NCBI RefSeq assembly: GCF_022437945.1
Contig: NZ_CP092535.1
Location: 4,638,001-4,702,000 of the forward strand
Source of the DNA: Nocardioides sp. TF02-7
GTDB lineage: Bacteria; Actinomycetota; Actinomycetes; Propionibacteriales; Nocardioidaceae
DNA length: 64,000 bases
Direction of reading: 5' to 3'
In this document: positions 18,431-27,684 of the stretch, piece after piece
How positions within the stretch are numbered: position 1 is the stretch's first letter
Layout: each line of letters starts with the position of its first letter
Notes under the pieces: generated by a model
Database searches by the model: none
What the model saw: only the letters and a program-made list of their open reading frames with translations
Told to the model about the DNA's origin: nothing
Program-made: the position numbers and the translations under genes

Positions 18431-19662
18431 ATGGATGTCACCCCCTGGCCTGGGGGCTCACCGTCGCGGCCATCGCGGGGCTGCTCGCGTTCGACTACGT
18501 CTTCCACGTGCGCAAGGCGCACGTGCCGACGCTGCGCGAGGCCGCGGTGTGGTCGGCGGCGTACGTCGGCGTCGCGCTGCTCTTCGGGCTCGGCGTCCTC
18601 GTCGTCGGTGGCAGCGGCCCGGGTTCGGAGTACTTCGCGGGCTACGTCACGGAGAAGGCGCTGTCGGTCGACAACCTCTTCGTCTTCCTCATCATCATGA
18701 CCAGCTTCCGGGTGCCGCGGGAGGACCAGCAGAAGGTGCTGCTCTTCGGCATCGTCTTCTCGCTGATCGCCCGGACCGGCTTCATCCTGCTCGGCGCTGC
18801 GCTGATCAACACCTTCGCGTGGGTCTTCTACCTGTTCGGCCTGGTGCTCCTCCTCACGGCGGGCAACCTGCTCAAGCCGTCGGACGACGAGTCCGAGGCC
18901 GCCGACAACTTCATCGTCCGGATCGCCCGCAAGGTCTTCCACACGACCGACTACTACGACGGCGACAAGCTGTTCACCGTCCACGACGGCAAGCGTGCGA
19001 TGACGCCGATGCTGCTGGTGATGGTCGCGATCGGCGGCACCGACATCCTGTTCGCGCTCGACTCGATCCCCGCGATCTTCGGGCTCACCCAGGACATCTA
19101 CCTCGTCTTCACCGCGACCGTGTTCTCCCTGCTCGGCCTGCGCCAGCTCTACTTCCTGATCGACGGCCTCCTCGACCGGCTGATCTACCTCTCCTACGGG
19201 CTCGCGACGATCCTCGCCTTCATCGGCGTGAAGCTGGTGCTGCACGCCCTCCACGAGAACAACGTGCCGTTCATCAACGACGGCGAGCCGGTCCCGGTGA
19301 CCGAGATCAGCACCGGCCTGTCGTTGGGCGTGATCCTCGGCGTGCTGGTCGTGACCGTGCTGGCCTCGCTGCTCAGCCCCGCCGGCCGGGCCAGGAACGC
19401 GATCGGCAACGCCCGCCGCCACGCGACGGCGTACCTGGACGCGGAGTACACCGCCGACCCGGAGGAGCGGGAGCGGATCTTCCGTCTCCTGCTCGACGAG
19501 CGGGAGACGATCGTCGCGCTCGGCCCGAAGTACAAGCAACAGGTGCGGGACGAACCGGAGCTGATGGAGCTGCTCGAGCGGGCGCGCGACAGCCACGACG
19601 CCGCCGTCGAGCGCGGCGAGGCGCCTCCGGCGGGCCCGTCGAAGCTCATCCCGCCCCGCTGA
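18431..19662 (+). CDS. TerC/Alx family integral membrane protein (frameshifted at N-terminus)
   Basis: About 410 residues with the TerC helices and acidic intramembrane motifs GYVTEKALSVDNLFVFLIIM, GGTDILFALDSIPAIFGLT and LLGLRQLYFLIDGLLDRL. Members are linked to metal export, mainly Mn2+, and to tellurite resistance phenotypes. ATG 18431 encodes MDVTPW; the frame is rejoined by adding one base, or removing two, in the C5/G5 runs at 18441-18455. The cytoplasmic C-terminal tail of about 100 charged residues (ADPEERERIFRLLLDERE) is longer than in minimal members. Confidence 0.9.
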
Positions 19663-19677
19663 CACCTCCCCCGGTTC

Positions 19678-19706
19678 CGGGCGGCCGGGCACGGGTACCG
19701 CCCGGG
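19678..19706. terminator. Possible terminator after TerC
   Basis: CCGGGCGG (19678-19685) pairs with CCGCCCGG (19699-19706), 16 nt past the TerC stop and 40 nt before the next ATG. Short GC stem without T tract; modest evidence. Confidence 0.4.
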
Positions 19707-19745
19707 CACCGTGCCTGCCGACCCGGCCCAACCGAGGGAGAACCG

Positions 19746-21535
19746 ATGTCCGAGTCCCGTCTGGTCGCCGACCTCGTCGTCGAGCGCCTCCGCGCCTGGG
19801 GGCGTCTCGCGGCTCTTCGGCTACTCCGGCGACGGCATCAACAGCATCATGGGCGCGCTGCGCCGGGCCGGTGCGCCGCGGCTGGTGCAGGCGCGGCACG
19901 AGGAGAACGCCGCCCTGATGGCCGTCGGTCACGCCAAGTACACCGGCGAGGTCGGCGTCGTGACCAGCACGCAGGGCCCCGGCGCCGTGCACCTCCTCAA
20001 CGGCCTCTACGACGCCAAGCTCGACCACGTGCCCGTCGTCGCGATCGTCGGCCAGCAGCAGACGACCGTCCTGGGGTCGGAGTACCAGCAGGAGATCGAC
20101 CTGCAGGCGCTGTTCAAGGACGTCGCCGCCCAGTTCGTGCAGACCGTGCTCTCGGCGGAGCAGGCGCCGATGGTGATCGACCGGGCGTTCCGCACGGCGG
20201 TCACGACCCGCTCCCCCTCCGTGGTGGTCGTCCCCCACGACGTGCAGAAGCTGCCGGCGCCGGACGAGCCGCCGCACGAGCACGGCGTCGTGCCCACGGC
20301 ACCGGGGTGGCGGCCGCCGCGGGTGGTTCCTGCCGACGACGACCTCGCCGCCGCCGCGGCCGTGCTCAACGAGGGCAGCCGCGTCGCGCTGCTGGTCGGC
20401 CAGGGTGCGCGCGACGCCGGCGACGTGGTCCGTGCGGTCGCCGAGCGGCTCGGTGCCGGCGTCACGACCAGCCTGCTCGGCAAGCCGTGGTGGGACGAGT
20501 CCCTCCCCCTACAGCTGCGGCGTGATGGGCCACCTGGGCACGACCGCCTCGGGTTGGTTGATGGACGGCTGCGACACCCTCGTGATCGTGGGCAGCAACG
20601 ACCCGTGGACCGAGTACTACCCGCCGCCGGGAGCGGCGCACGCCGTGCAGGTCGACATCGACGGACGTCACCTCGGCAACCGGTACCCGATCGAGGTCGG
20701 CCTGACCGGCGACACGGCGGAGACGCTGCGCGCGCTCCTCCCGCTGCTCGAGGAGAAGCCCGACGGTCCGTGGCAGCGCGACGTCGCCGACCAGGTGGAG
20801 CGGTGGCACCGGATCGCCGAGGAACGCGCCGCGACCGACGTCGACCCGCTCAGCCCCGAGCTGGTCGTCCGCGCGCTGAACCCCCGGCTGCCGGCGGACG
20901 CGATGGTGAGCGTCGACGTCGGGTCCGTCACCTACTGGTACGCACGGCACCTGCGGCTGCCGGCCGGCGTACCGGCGCACCTGTCCTCCACGCTCGCCTC
21001 CATGGGCTCGGCGGTGCCCTACGGGCTCGCTGCCAAGCTCGCGGCGCCGGACCGTCCCGTCGTCGCGCTCAGCGGCGACGGCGCGATGCAGATGGTCGGC
21101 GTCTCCGAGCTGGTCACCCTCTCCCGGCTCTGGCGCGACTGGGCCGACCCGCGGTTCGTCGTGCTGGTGCTCGACAACGGCGACCTGGCGGAGGTGACGT
21201 GGGAGCAGCGCGAGATGGAGGGCGACCCGCGGTTCGACGACAGCCAGGCGCTGCCGGCCTTCCCCTACGCGGCGTACGCCGACCTGCTGGGGCTGCGGGG
21301 CATCCGCGTGACCGACCCGGCCGAGGTCCCCGCCGCATGGGACGAGGCGCTCGCCGCCGACCGCCCCGTGCTCATCCAGGCCGTCGTCGATCCCGACGTC
21401 CCCCTGCTGCCGCCGTTCCCGGCGGGCGAGGAGAAGCTGCCGTCCTTCCGGCGCGGTCTGGAGCAGGAGGGCCAGGACGGGGAGCACGCCCGGGAGCTGC
21501 TCGACCGGCAGGCCGAGCAGGAGGCGGACATCTAG
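19746..21535 (+). CDS. Thiamine pyrophosphate-dependent enzyme, pyruvate oxidase/acetolactate synthase-like (two frameshifts)
   Basis: About 595 residues in the order PYR, central and PP domains. The catalytic-Glu region is QARHEENAALMAVGHA, and STQGPGAVHLLNGLYDAK lines the PYR domain. The TPP/metal motif is GDGAMQMVGV ending at LDNGDL. It groups by pattern with the 'thiamine pyrophosphate-requiring protein' set near pyruvate oxidases; the substrate is uncertain. ATG 19746 has GGGAG upstream. Extra bases sit in the G5 run at 19798-19802 and the C5 run at 20505-20509. It lies 37 bp upstream of the molybdenum hydroxylase genes and may share their transcript. Confidence 0.88.
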
Positions 21536-21572
21536 ACCGCCTGCCGGGCTGGCTGCTGGGTACCGGCGACCC

Positions 21573-22101
21573 ATGGAGACCGACATCGAGCTGACCGTCG
21601 ACGGGACGCCCCGCACGGTCACCGTGGACACGCGCACCACGCTCCTCGACGCCCTGCGCGAGCGGCTCGGGGTGACGTCGCCCAAGAAGGGTTGCGACCA
21701 CGGTCAGTGCGGCTCCTGCACCGTCCTGCTCGACGGACGACGGCACCTGACCTGCCTGGCCCTGGCGGTGTCCTACGACGGATCCGAGATCACCACCGCC
21801 GACGGGCTCGGCGGGGGACGCGCGGGAGACCGGGGACACCGCCGACCTGCACCCCGTGCAGCAGGCGTTCCTGCGCCACGACGGCCTCCAGTGCGGCTAC
21901 TGCACGCCCGGCCAGGTGTGCTCGGCCGTCGGTGTGCTCGACGAGCTGCGCCACGGCCAGCCCAGCCACGTCACCGACGACGTCGCCGCCGACCCGGAGC
22001 CGACCGACGACGAGATCCGCGAGCGGATGAGCGGCAACCTCTGCCGGTGCGGCGCCTACGCCGGCATCCTCGCCGCCGTGCGGGAGGTCGTCGAGGCATG
22101 A
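21573..22101 (+). CDS. Molybdenum hydroxylase 2Fe-2S subunit (PaoA-like; frameshifted)
   Basis: About 175 residues carrying two [2Fe-2S] clusters. The plant-ferredoxin cluster is GCDHGQCGSCTVLLDGRRHLTC-like, with its four Cys at about residues 40-60. The C-terminal helical cluster is CGYC...CRC (LQCGYCTPGQVC and GNLCRCGAYAGI). One extra base in the G5 run 21813-21817 separates the two halves. The stop overlaps the start of the FAD subunit (ATGA). No Tat signal is seen, unlike E. coli PaoA, suggesting a cytoplasmic enzyme. Confidence 0.9.
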
Positions 22102-23108
22102 GGGAGCTGCACTACCTGCGGCCCACCGACGCCGAGGCAGCGGTGCGAGCCGTCGCGGGCGACCCCGACGCCCGGTTCCTCGCGGGCGGGACCAACCTCG
22201 TCGACCACCTCAAGCTCGGTGTCGCCCGGCCCGGCACCCTCGTCGACGTGCGCCGGCTGCCGCTCGACGACATCGTCGACCTCGAGCCCGACGCCACCGG
22301 GGCGGGCGGGCTGCGGATCGGGACCAACGTCCGCAACAGCGACCTGGCCGCCGACCGCAGGGTCCGGGAGCGCTTCCCGGTCGTCGCCCGCGCCTTGCTC
22401 GCCGGGGCCTCCGGGCAGCTGCGCCACCAGGCCACCACCGGCGGCAACCTGCTGCAGCGCACGCGGTGCGTCTACTTCCAGGACGTCACCACCCCCTGCA
22501 ACAAGCGGGAGCCCGGCGCCGGGTGTTCGGCCGTCGACGGCTACGGGCGCTACAACGCCATCCTCGGCGCCAGCCCCGACTGCGTGACGGTGCACCCGTC
22601 GGACCTCGCCGTCGGGCTCGCCGCCGTCGACGCGACGGTCGTGGCGCTCGGTCCTGACGGGGAGCGGCGGATCCCGCTCACCGACCTCCACCGGCTGCCC
22701 GGAGACCGACCGCAGGACGACACGGTCCTGCGTCACGGCGAGCTGATCACCGCGATCGAGCTGCGCGACTCCGCGGCCGCCCGCCTCTCCCACTACCACA
22801 AGGTCCGCGACCGGGCGTCGTACGCGTTCGCGCTGGTGTCGGTCGCGGCCGCCCTCGACCTCGCCGACAACGGCGCGGTCCGCGACGTGCGCATCGCCTG
22901 GGGCGGCGTGGCGCACAAGCCGTGGCGCGCCACCCGCGCCGAGGAGAGTCTCCGAGGACGCGTGCCCGACGAGGGCACTGTCCGCGCCGCAGCCGAGGCG
23001 GAGCTGGAAGCCGCGGTCACCGGCGACGCGACCGCGTTCAAGACGGCGATGGTGCGCAACGCGACCGTCCTCGTCCTCGGCCGGCTGGCAGGGAGGGCGG
23101 GAGCATGA
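22098..23108 (+). CDS. Molybdenum hydroxylase FAD subunit (PaoB-like)
   Basis: 336 residues, intact. FAD-binding PCMH-type fold with FLAGGTNLVDHLKLG and HQATTGGNLLQRTRC. It has the Cys-rich insertion RTRCVYFQDVTTPCNKREPG followed by a third Cys in GAGC. This insertion is the mark of PaoB/YagS-type subunits, where it binds an extra [4Fe-4S] cluster. It overlaps both neighbours by four bases, so the three subunits are translated together. Confidence 0.92.
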   Translation: MRELHYLRPTDAEAAVRAVAGDPDARFLAGGTNLVDHLKLGVARPGTLVDVRRLPLDDIVDLEPDATGAGGLRIGTNVRNSDLAADRRVRERFPVVARALLAGASGQLRHQATTGGNLLQRTRCVYFQDVTTPCNKREPGAGCSAVDGYGRYNAILGASPDCVTVHPSDLAVGLAAVDATVVALGPDGERRIPLTDLHRLPGDRPQDDTVLRHGELITAIELRDSAAARLSHYHKVRDRASYAFALVSVAAALDLADNGAVRDVRIAWGGVAHKPWRATRAEESLRGRVPDEGTVRAAAEAELEAAVTGDATAFKTAMVRNATVLVLGRLAGRAGA

Positions 23109-25224
23109 CCGACCCGGTCGAGGTCAGGACGGCGCCGGTCACCGCGCGCTCGATGAGCACCGCGCGGACACGGGTCGACGGCGTCGAGAAGGTCACCGGC
23201 CGGGCGGCCTACGGCGTCGAGCATGCACCGGCCGACGCCCTGCACGGGTGGCTCGTCCTGTCCACGGTGGCCCGGGGGCCGGATCACCGCGATCGACACC
23301 AGCGCGGCCCTCGCGCACCCCGGTGTCGTGTCCGTCGTCGACCACACCAACGCACCGCGCCTCGCCGACACCAGCAACGGCGAGCTGGCCATCCTGCAGG
23401 ACCCGTGGGTCGGCTACCGGGGCCAGATCGTGGCCGTGGTGCTGGCGGAGACGTCGGAGGCCGCCCGCGAGGGCGCCGCGCTGGTGTGGACGTCGTACGA
23501 CGTCGAGCCGCACGAGGCGGAGCTGCGCGAGGACAACGCGGACTACCGGCCCGACGTCGTCAACCCGAGCATGCCGACCGACACCGAGGACGGTGACGTC
23601 GACGCGGCACTCTCCGCGGCCGACGTGGTGGTCCGCGAGACCTACCGGACCGCCTACGAGTCCAACAACCCGCTCGAGCCGCACCAGCTCGTCGCGCACT
23701 GGGCGCCGGACGCGACCGACGGCCCGGTGCTCACGCTCCACGACTCGACCCAGGGTGTGCACGGCGTGGTCACCGCCCTCGCCCCCCGTCCTCGGCCTCG
23801 AGCCGGACCGGATCCGGGTGCTCGCGCCCTACGTCGGCGGCGGCTTCGGCAGCAAGGGCGAGGCCCACAGCCACGAGGTCGCGGCGGCGCTCGCCGCGCG
23901 CACGGTGCCGGGCCGCGCGGTGCGGCTGGCGGTCACCCGGCAGCAGATGTCCGGCATGACCGGCTACCGGACCGCCACGTTCTCCCACCTCACCGCCGGC
24001 GCCCGGGCCGACGGCGTCCTCACCGCGCTCGAGCACCACGTGCAGGAGCAGACCTCGAAGGTGCGGGAGTTCGCGGAGCAGACCGCGTCACCGACCCGGA
24101 TGATGTACGCCGCGCCCGCCCGGCGCACCAGCCACCGGCTGGCCCGCCTCGACGTGACCGTGCCGTCGTGGATGCGGGCACCGGGCGAGATGCCCGGCAT
24201 GTTCGCGCAGGAGATGGCGATGGAGGACCTGGCCGTCGCCACGGGGATCGACCCGGTCGAGCTCCGCCGGCGCAACGACACCGCCGTCGACCCCGAGACC
24301 GGCCTCCCGTTCAACGACCGCCGTCTCGTCGACTGCCTCGACCGCGGCGCCGAGCTGTTCGGCTGGTCGCCCCCCGCACCGAAGCCGGGGTCCCGGCTCG
24401 ACGGCGACTGGTGGGTCGGCCAGGGCGTCGCCTCCGCGACCTACCCGATGATGCGCTCCCCCGGCAACCGCGCCCGGGTCAGGTCGCTGCCCGGGGGCCG
24501 GTACGCCGTCGCCACCGGCGCCGTCGACATCGGCACGGGCGCCCGCACCGTTCTCGCCCAGATCGCCGCCGACGCGCTGGGCTGCCCGGTCGAGGCGGTG
24601 GACCTGGAGATCGCGGACACGCTGCTCCCGAGCGCGAGCGTCGCCGGCGGCTCCTCGGGCACGAGCTCGTGGGGGTCGGCGATCGTGGCCGCCGCCCAGC
24701 AGTTCCGCGCCGACCACGGCGACCACCCCGACCCCGGCGTCGAGACCACCGCCTCGGCGGCCGACAACCCGCACACCGAGACGCACTCGCTCTACTCGTT
24801 CGGTGCGGTGTTCTGCGAGGCGCGGGTGCACCGGCTCACCGGCGAGGTGCGGGTCCCGCGCCTGCTCGGGGTGTACTCGGTCGGCCGGGTGGTCAACCCG
24901 GTGACGGCCCGCTCCCAGCTCCTGGGCGGTCTGGTCATGGGACTCTCGGCGGCGCTGTTCGAGGAGTCGTGGCGCGACCCGCGGTTCGGCCACTTCGTCA
25001 CCCAGGACCTCGCGACGTACCACGTCGCCACCCACGCCGACGTACGCGACCTGCGTGCCGAGTGGCTCGACGAGGACGACCGGCTCGCGACGCCGATGGG
25101 GTCGCGGGGCATCGGTGAGATCGGGATCGTCGGCACGTCGGCCGCCGTCGCCAACGCCACCTATCGCGCGACGGGCGTCCGGGTCCGCCGGATCCCGGTC
25201 ACCCCGGACCACTTCGTGGCCTGA
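23105..25224 (+). CDS. Molybdenum hydroxylase molybdopterin subunit (PaoC-like; two frameshifts)
   Basis: About 705 residues. Mo-pterin binding motifs are APYVGGGFGSKGEAHSHEVA and ASVAGGSSGTSSWGSA, and the catalytic Glu lies near the C-terminus in GSRGIGEIGIVGTSAAVANA. The enzyme class oxidises aldehydes, xanthine or aromatic heterocycles; the Arg-rich-free pocket cannot be assigned by eye, but subunit order and the PaoB-like insertion favour an aldehyde oxidoreductase. Extra bases lie in the G5 run 23274-23278 and the C6 run 23782-23787. No XdhC/MocA-type maturation gene is adjacent. Confidence 0.9.
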
Positions 25225-25386
25225 CCGATCCGGCCCGGCCCGCGCGGACGTGGTGTCCGCGCCCGATCGTTGTTGCCAGGACTGGTAGCACCGGCCCGCC
25301 GCGACCGGGCGCGCCCCGTCGCTGGCCCCCTAACCTGACGCGCGGCGAGGCCGGCAACCCCCACCGCCGGCCGGGGGCAGCTGCGC

Positions 25387-25432
25387 TGGTGTCCCGCTCC
25401 CGGACCTGTCCCCACCGGGGAGCGGGACACCA
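25387..25432. terminator. 15-bp hairpin, terminator of the molybdenum hydroxylase operon
   Basis: Perfect 15-bp stem, 25387-25401 with 25418-25432, and a 16-nt loop. It lies 162 nt past the hydroxylase stop between convergent genes, so it can act in both directions. No T tract. Confidence 0.7.
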
Positions 25433-25591
25433 CTGCACTGCAGGGATCCGACGTTATGCCCGGAGCGGGTTGTCAGACAATCCCTGAATTCGAACGAGCC
25501 GAACGGACGGGTCCCGGCGGCCGGGTGCGGATGGCTCCTCCGGTGCCGGGGTATCGGTCCTGCAGTCGGGCGCCGTTCACGGCTCCGGCGA

Positions 25592-25639
25592 GGCCCCGAC
25601 CGCCGGTTGGCACCACTGACTGTGGGGGCGGTCGGGGCC
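25592..25639. terminator. 13-bp hairpin, terminator of the BenE-like transcript
   Basis: GGCCCCGACCGCC (25592-25604) pairs perfectly with GGCGGTCGGGGCC (25627-25639). It begins 30 nt downstream of the stop at 25669 on the minus strand. Confidence 0.7.
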
Positions 25640-25668
25640 GTTCGCCGTCCGGCCCCGACGCCCGTGCG

Positions 25669-25875
25669 CTACTCCTCGTCGGCCTCGGCCTGGTGCGGGT
25701 AGGCGTCGTCGTCGGTGGTGACCTCGGCCCCCTGCTCGACGGCGTCGGCCTCGTCGGCCTCGTCCGGGGTGACCTCGGGAGCGGTCACCGAGCCGGCGCC
25801 GTCCAGGTCCTGCCGCTGCTCGATCAGGTCCGCCTCGTCGGCTCGCTCGAGGGGTTCGTCGTTCGGGGTCGTCAT
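25669..25875 (-). CDS. Small acidic protein with a DEADxxEQ repeat
   Basis: 68 residues from ATG 25875, about one-third Asp/Glu. It contains an internal repeat, ERADEADLIEQRQDLD and TPDEADEADAVEQGAEV. It may be a free small protein or the C-terminal tail of the BenE-like protein, because no stop separates them in frame. A +1 shift upstream would end the transporter at the TGA at 25872-25874, which overlaps this ATG (ATGA). Small acidic proteins with this repeat are typical of actinobacteria; function unknown. Confidence 0.5.
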   Translation of the reverse strand: MTTPNDEPLERADEADLIEQRQDLDGAGSVTAPEVTPDEADEADAVEQGAEVTTDDDAYPHQAEADEE

Positions 25876-27081
25876 GACGGGGGTAGTACCCGAACCGGCG
25901 CGCGCAACCGGTGCCCCGGCCGGGTGTCCGCCGCCACGGGGCACCAGGAGCACCCAGCAACCGACCCCCGCCAGCAGCGCCCAGAACGCGGAGCCGATGC
26001 CGAGCACCGCCGTCCCGCTCGCGGCGACGACGAAGGTGACGACGGCCGGGACGCGGGCGGCGGGGTCCTCGGTGGCCGACGCCAGCGACGACCCGAGGGT
26101 CGCGAGCAGTGCGAGGCCGGCGACCGTCTCGAGAAGACCCGGCCGGGCGTGGGAGGCGAGGATGACCAGGCCCGACGACGCCACCGCCAGCGCCAGGTAG
26201 GTCCACGCCGCCACGACGCTCGCCCGCCACCGCCGGTCGGGGTCGGCGTGCACGTCCGGTGACGCGGCCATCGCCGCGGTGATCGCGGCGAGGTTGACCG
26301 CGTGCCCACCTGCCAGCGACCCGGCGACGGTCCCGGCACCGGTGACCGTCAGGCTCGCGCGCCACGGGACCCGGTAGCCGAAGGAGGAGAGCACGGCGGC
26401 ACCCGGCACGTTCTGGGACGCCATCGTCACCAGGTAGAGCGGCAGCGCGAGCCCGAGCACGGCCTGCGCGTCCAGGACCGGCCGCACCAGCTCGACCGTG
26501 GGCAGGAGGTCGCTCCCGTCGATCGTCGGCCAGGGGGCCTCGACCACGATCAGCACGAGAGCCGCACCGAGGACGAGCGGCGAGGCCCACGCCGGGAGCC
26601 GGCGGACGAGGACCAGCCAGAGGGCGACCAGCGGTGCGATGACCACCGGGTCGGCGACGAGCGCGCGGAACGGCGCGAGGCACAACGAGAACAGGATCCC
26701 GGCCAGCATCCCCTGGGCGACCGGTCGCGGGATCGCGGCGACGATCCGTCCGAGGGGCGGCCACAGGGCGGTCAGCAGCACGAGCACGCCCACGACGAGG
26801 AAGGCGCCGACGGCGGCCGGCCAGCCGCCCGGAGCGGCACCGGTGCCGGCCAGCAGCGCCGCGCCGGGTGTCGACCAGGCCAGCGTGACGGGGATCCGGT
26901 AGCGGTGGGCGAGGTAGAGCATGCCCACGGCCTGGAGGGCGCACAGCACGAGCAGGCCCGACGCCGCCTGCTCCGCGGAGGCGCCGACCCCTCGGAGGCC
27001 CGCCAGGACGACGGCGAACGAGCTCGCGAACCCGACCAGCGCCAGCGTGATCCCGGCGGGCGCCGTCCGGTCGTGTTCCAT
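25669..27081 (-). CDS. BenE-family benzoate/H+ symporter-like transporter
   Basis: The uninterrupted frame is 470 codons; the transporter proper is about the first 400, the normal BenE length. About twelve hydrophobic helices, with BenE-type segments LAWSTPGAALLAGTG, RPVAQGMLAGILFSLCLAPF, SQNVPGAAVLSSFGYRVPW and AGGHAVNLAAITAAM. The last resembles the substrate-site loop of the family. Transport of an aromatic acid or another organic acid is likely but not proven. ATG 27081 is leaderless (TACTGT 7 nt upstream). Divergent from an XRE-cupin regulator. Confidence 0.82.
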   Translation of the reverse strand: MEHDRTAPAGITLALVGFASSFAVVLAGLRGVGASAEQAASGLLVLCALQAVGMLYLAHRYRIPVTLAWSTPGAALLAGTGAAPGGWPAAVGAFLVVGVLVLLTALWPPLGRIVAAIPRPVAQGMLAGILFSLCLAPFRALVADPVVIAPLVALWLVLVRRLPAWASPLVLGAALVLIVVEAPWPTIDGSDLLPTVELVRPVLDAQAVLGLALPLYLVTMASQNVPGAAVLSSFGYRVPWRASLTVTGAGTVAGSLAGGHAVNLAAITAAMAASPDVHADPDRRWRASVVAAWTYLALAVASSGLVILASHARPGLLETVAGLALLATLGSSLASATEDPAARVPAVVTFVVAASGTAVLGIGSAFWALLAGVGCWVLLVPRGGGHPAGAPVARAGSGTTPVMTTPNDEPLERADEADLIEQRQDLDGAGSVTAPEVTPDEADEADAVEQGAEVTTDDDAYPHQAEADEE

Positions 27082-27131
27082 GAACAGAACAGTAACGGTG
27101 GCGTTCCGTCCGCGGAACCATGTCCTATGCT
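27074..27131. promoter_or_regulatory. Divergent leaderless promoters with two GTTCC/GGAAC-type operators
   Basis: Minus strand: -10 TACTGT at 27094-27089, 7 nt before benE ATG. Plus strand: -10 TATGCT at 27126-27131, 8 nt before the regulator ATG. The palindrome TGTTCCATGAACA (27074-27086) overlaps the benE start codon, and GTTCCGTCCGCGGAAC (27103-27118) sits just upstream of the regulator's -10. The shared half-site suggests one repressor binding both. Confidence 0.55.
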
Positions 27132-27139
27132 CCGGCCGG

Positions 27140-27664
27140 ATGGACGAGTCGTTGAGCGCCGAGATCGGGGCCCAGGTCCGCGCCGCGCGCGCCGCTCGCG
27201 GGCTGAGCCTGAGCCGGCTGGCCGCCGTGGCCGGGGTCGGCAAGGGCTCCCTGTCGGAGCTCGAGGCGGGCCGGCGCAACCCCACCCTCGCGACGCTCTA
27301 CGCCCTGGCCAACGCGCTCGAGGTGCCGCTCGCCCGGCTGCTGGCGGAGCGCCCCGGTGCCGAGGTCGGCTCCCCCGGCATCACGGCCCGGCTGCTCGAG
27401 ACCCTCCACCGCGAGGACGGCACGACGATCGAGGTCTACGTGCTCACCCTGACCGCGGGGAGCCGGCACCTGTCCCCCGGCCACGGGACCGGCGTGACCG
27501 AGCACCTCTACCTCACCGACGGACGGGTGGCCGTCGGGCCCGCCGACGCGCCGCGGCAGCTCGGGGTCGGCGAGGCCCACACCTGGACGGCCGACGCCGA
27601 CCACGGCTACGAGGCGGTCGGAGGGCCGGCGCGCGGCATCCTCACCATCACGACGCCACCCTGA
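27140..27664 (+). CDS. XRE-family regulator with C-terminal cupin domain
   Basis: 174 residues. The N-terminal XRE HTH is at about 8-62 (RAARGLSLSRLAAVAGVGKG, SELEAGRRNPTLATLYALAN). The C-terminal cupin at about 95-170 has TAGSRHLSPGHGTGVTEHLY and the second motif GEAHTWTADADHGYEA. The cupin His residues may bind metal or a small ligand. Divergence from the transporter and the flanking palindromes point to ligand-controlled repression of benE and of itself. Intact; leaderless start. Confidence 0.9.
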   Translation: MDESLSAEIGAQVRAARAARGLSLSRLAAVAGVGKGSLSELEAGRRNPTLATLYALANALEVPLARLLAERPGAEVGSPGITARLLETLHREDGTTIEVYVLTLTAGSRHLSPGHGTGVTEHLYLTDGRVAVGPADAPRQLGVGEAHTWTADADHGYEAVGGPARGILTITTPP

Positions 27665-27684
27665 CCGGCACGACAGAGCCGTGG

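Larger units (their letters stand above)
25225..25668. other. Convergent intergenic region with two large hairpins
   Basis: A 444-bp gap between the convergent molybdenum hydroxylase and BenE-like genes. Apart from the two terminator hairpins listed separately, it holds GC-rich sequence including paired CCGGC/GCCGG tracts at about 25340-25378. No convincing ORF, tRNA or known riboswitch was seen. Confidence 0.6.

Noticed and set aside
25320..25435. SAM-type riboswitch (GGCAACCCCC and GGGGGCAGC segments)
   Set aside because: It lies 3' of the hydroxylase operon with no plus-strand gene for 1.7 kb, and the full conserved core is absent. Treated as terminator sequence.
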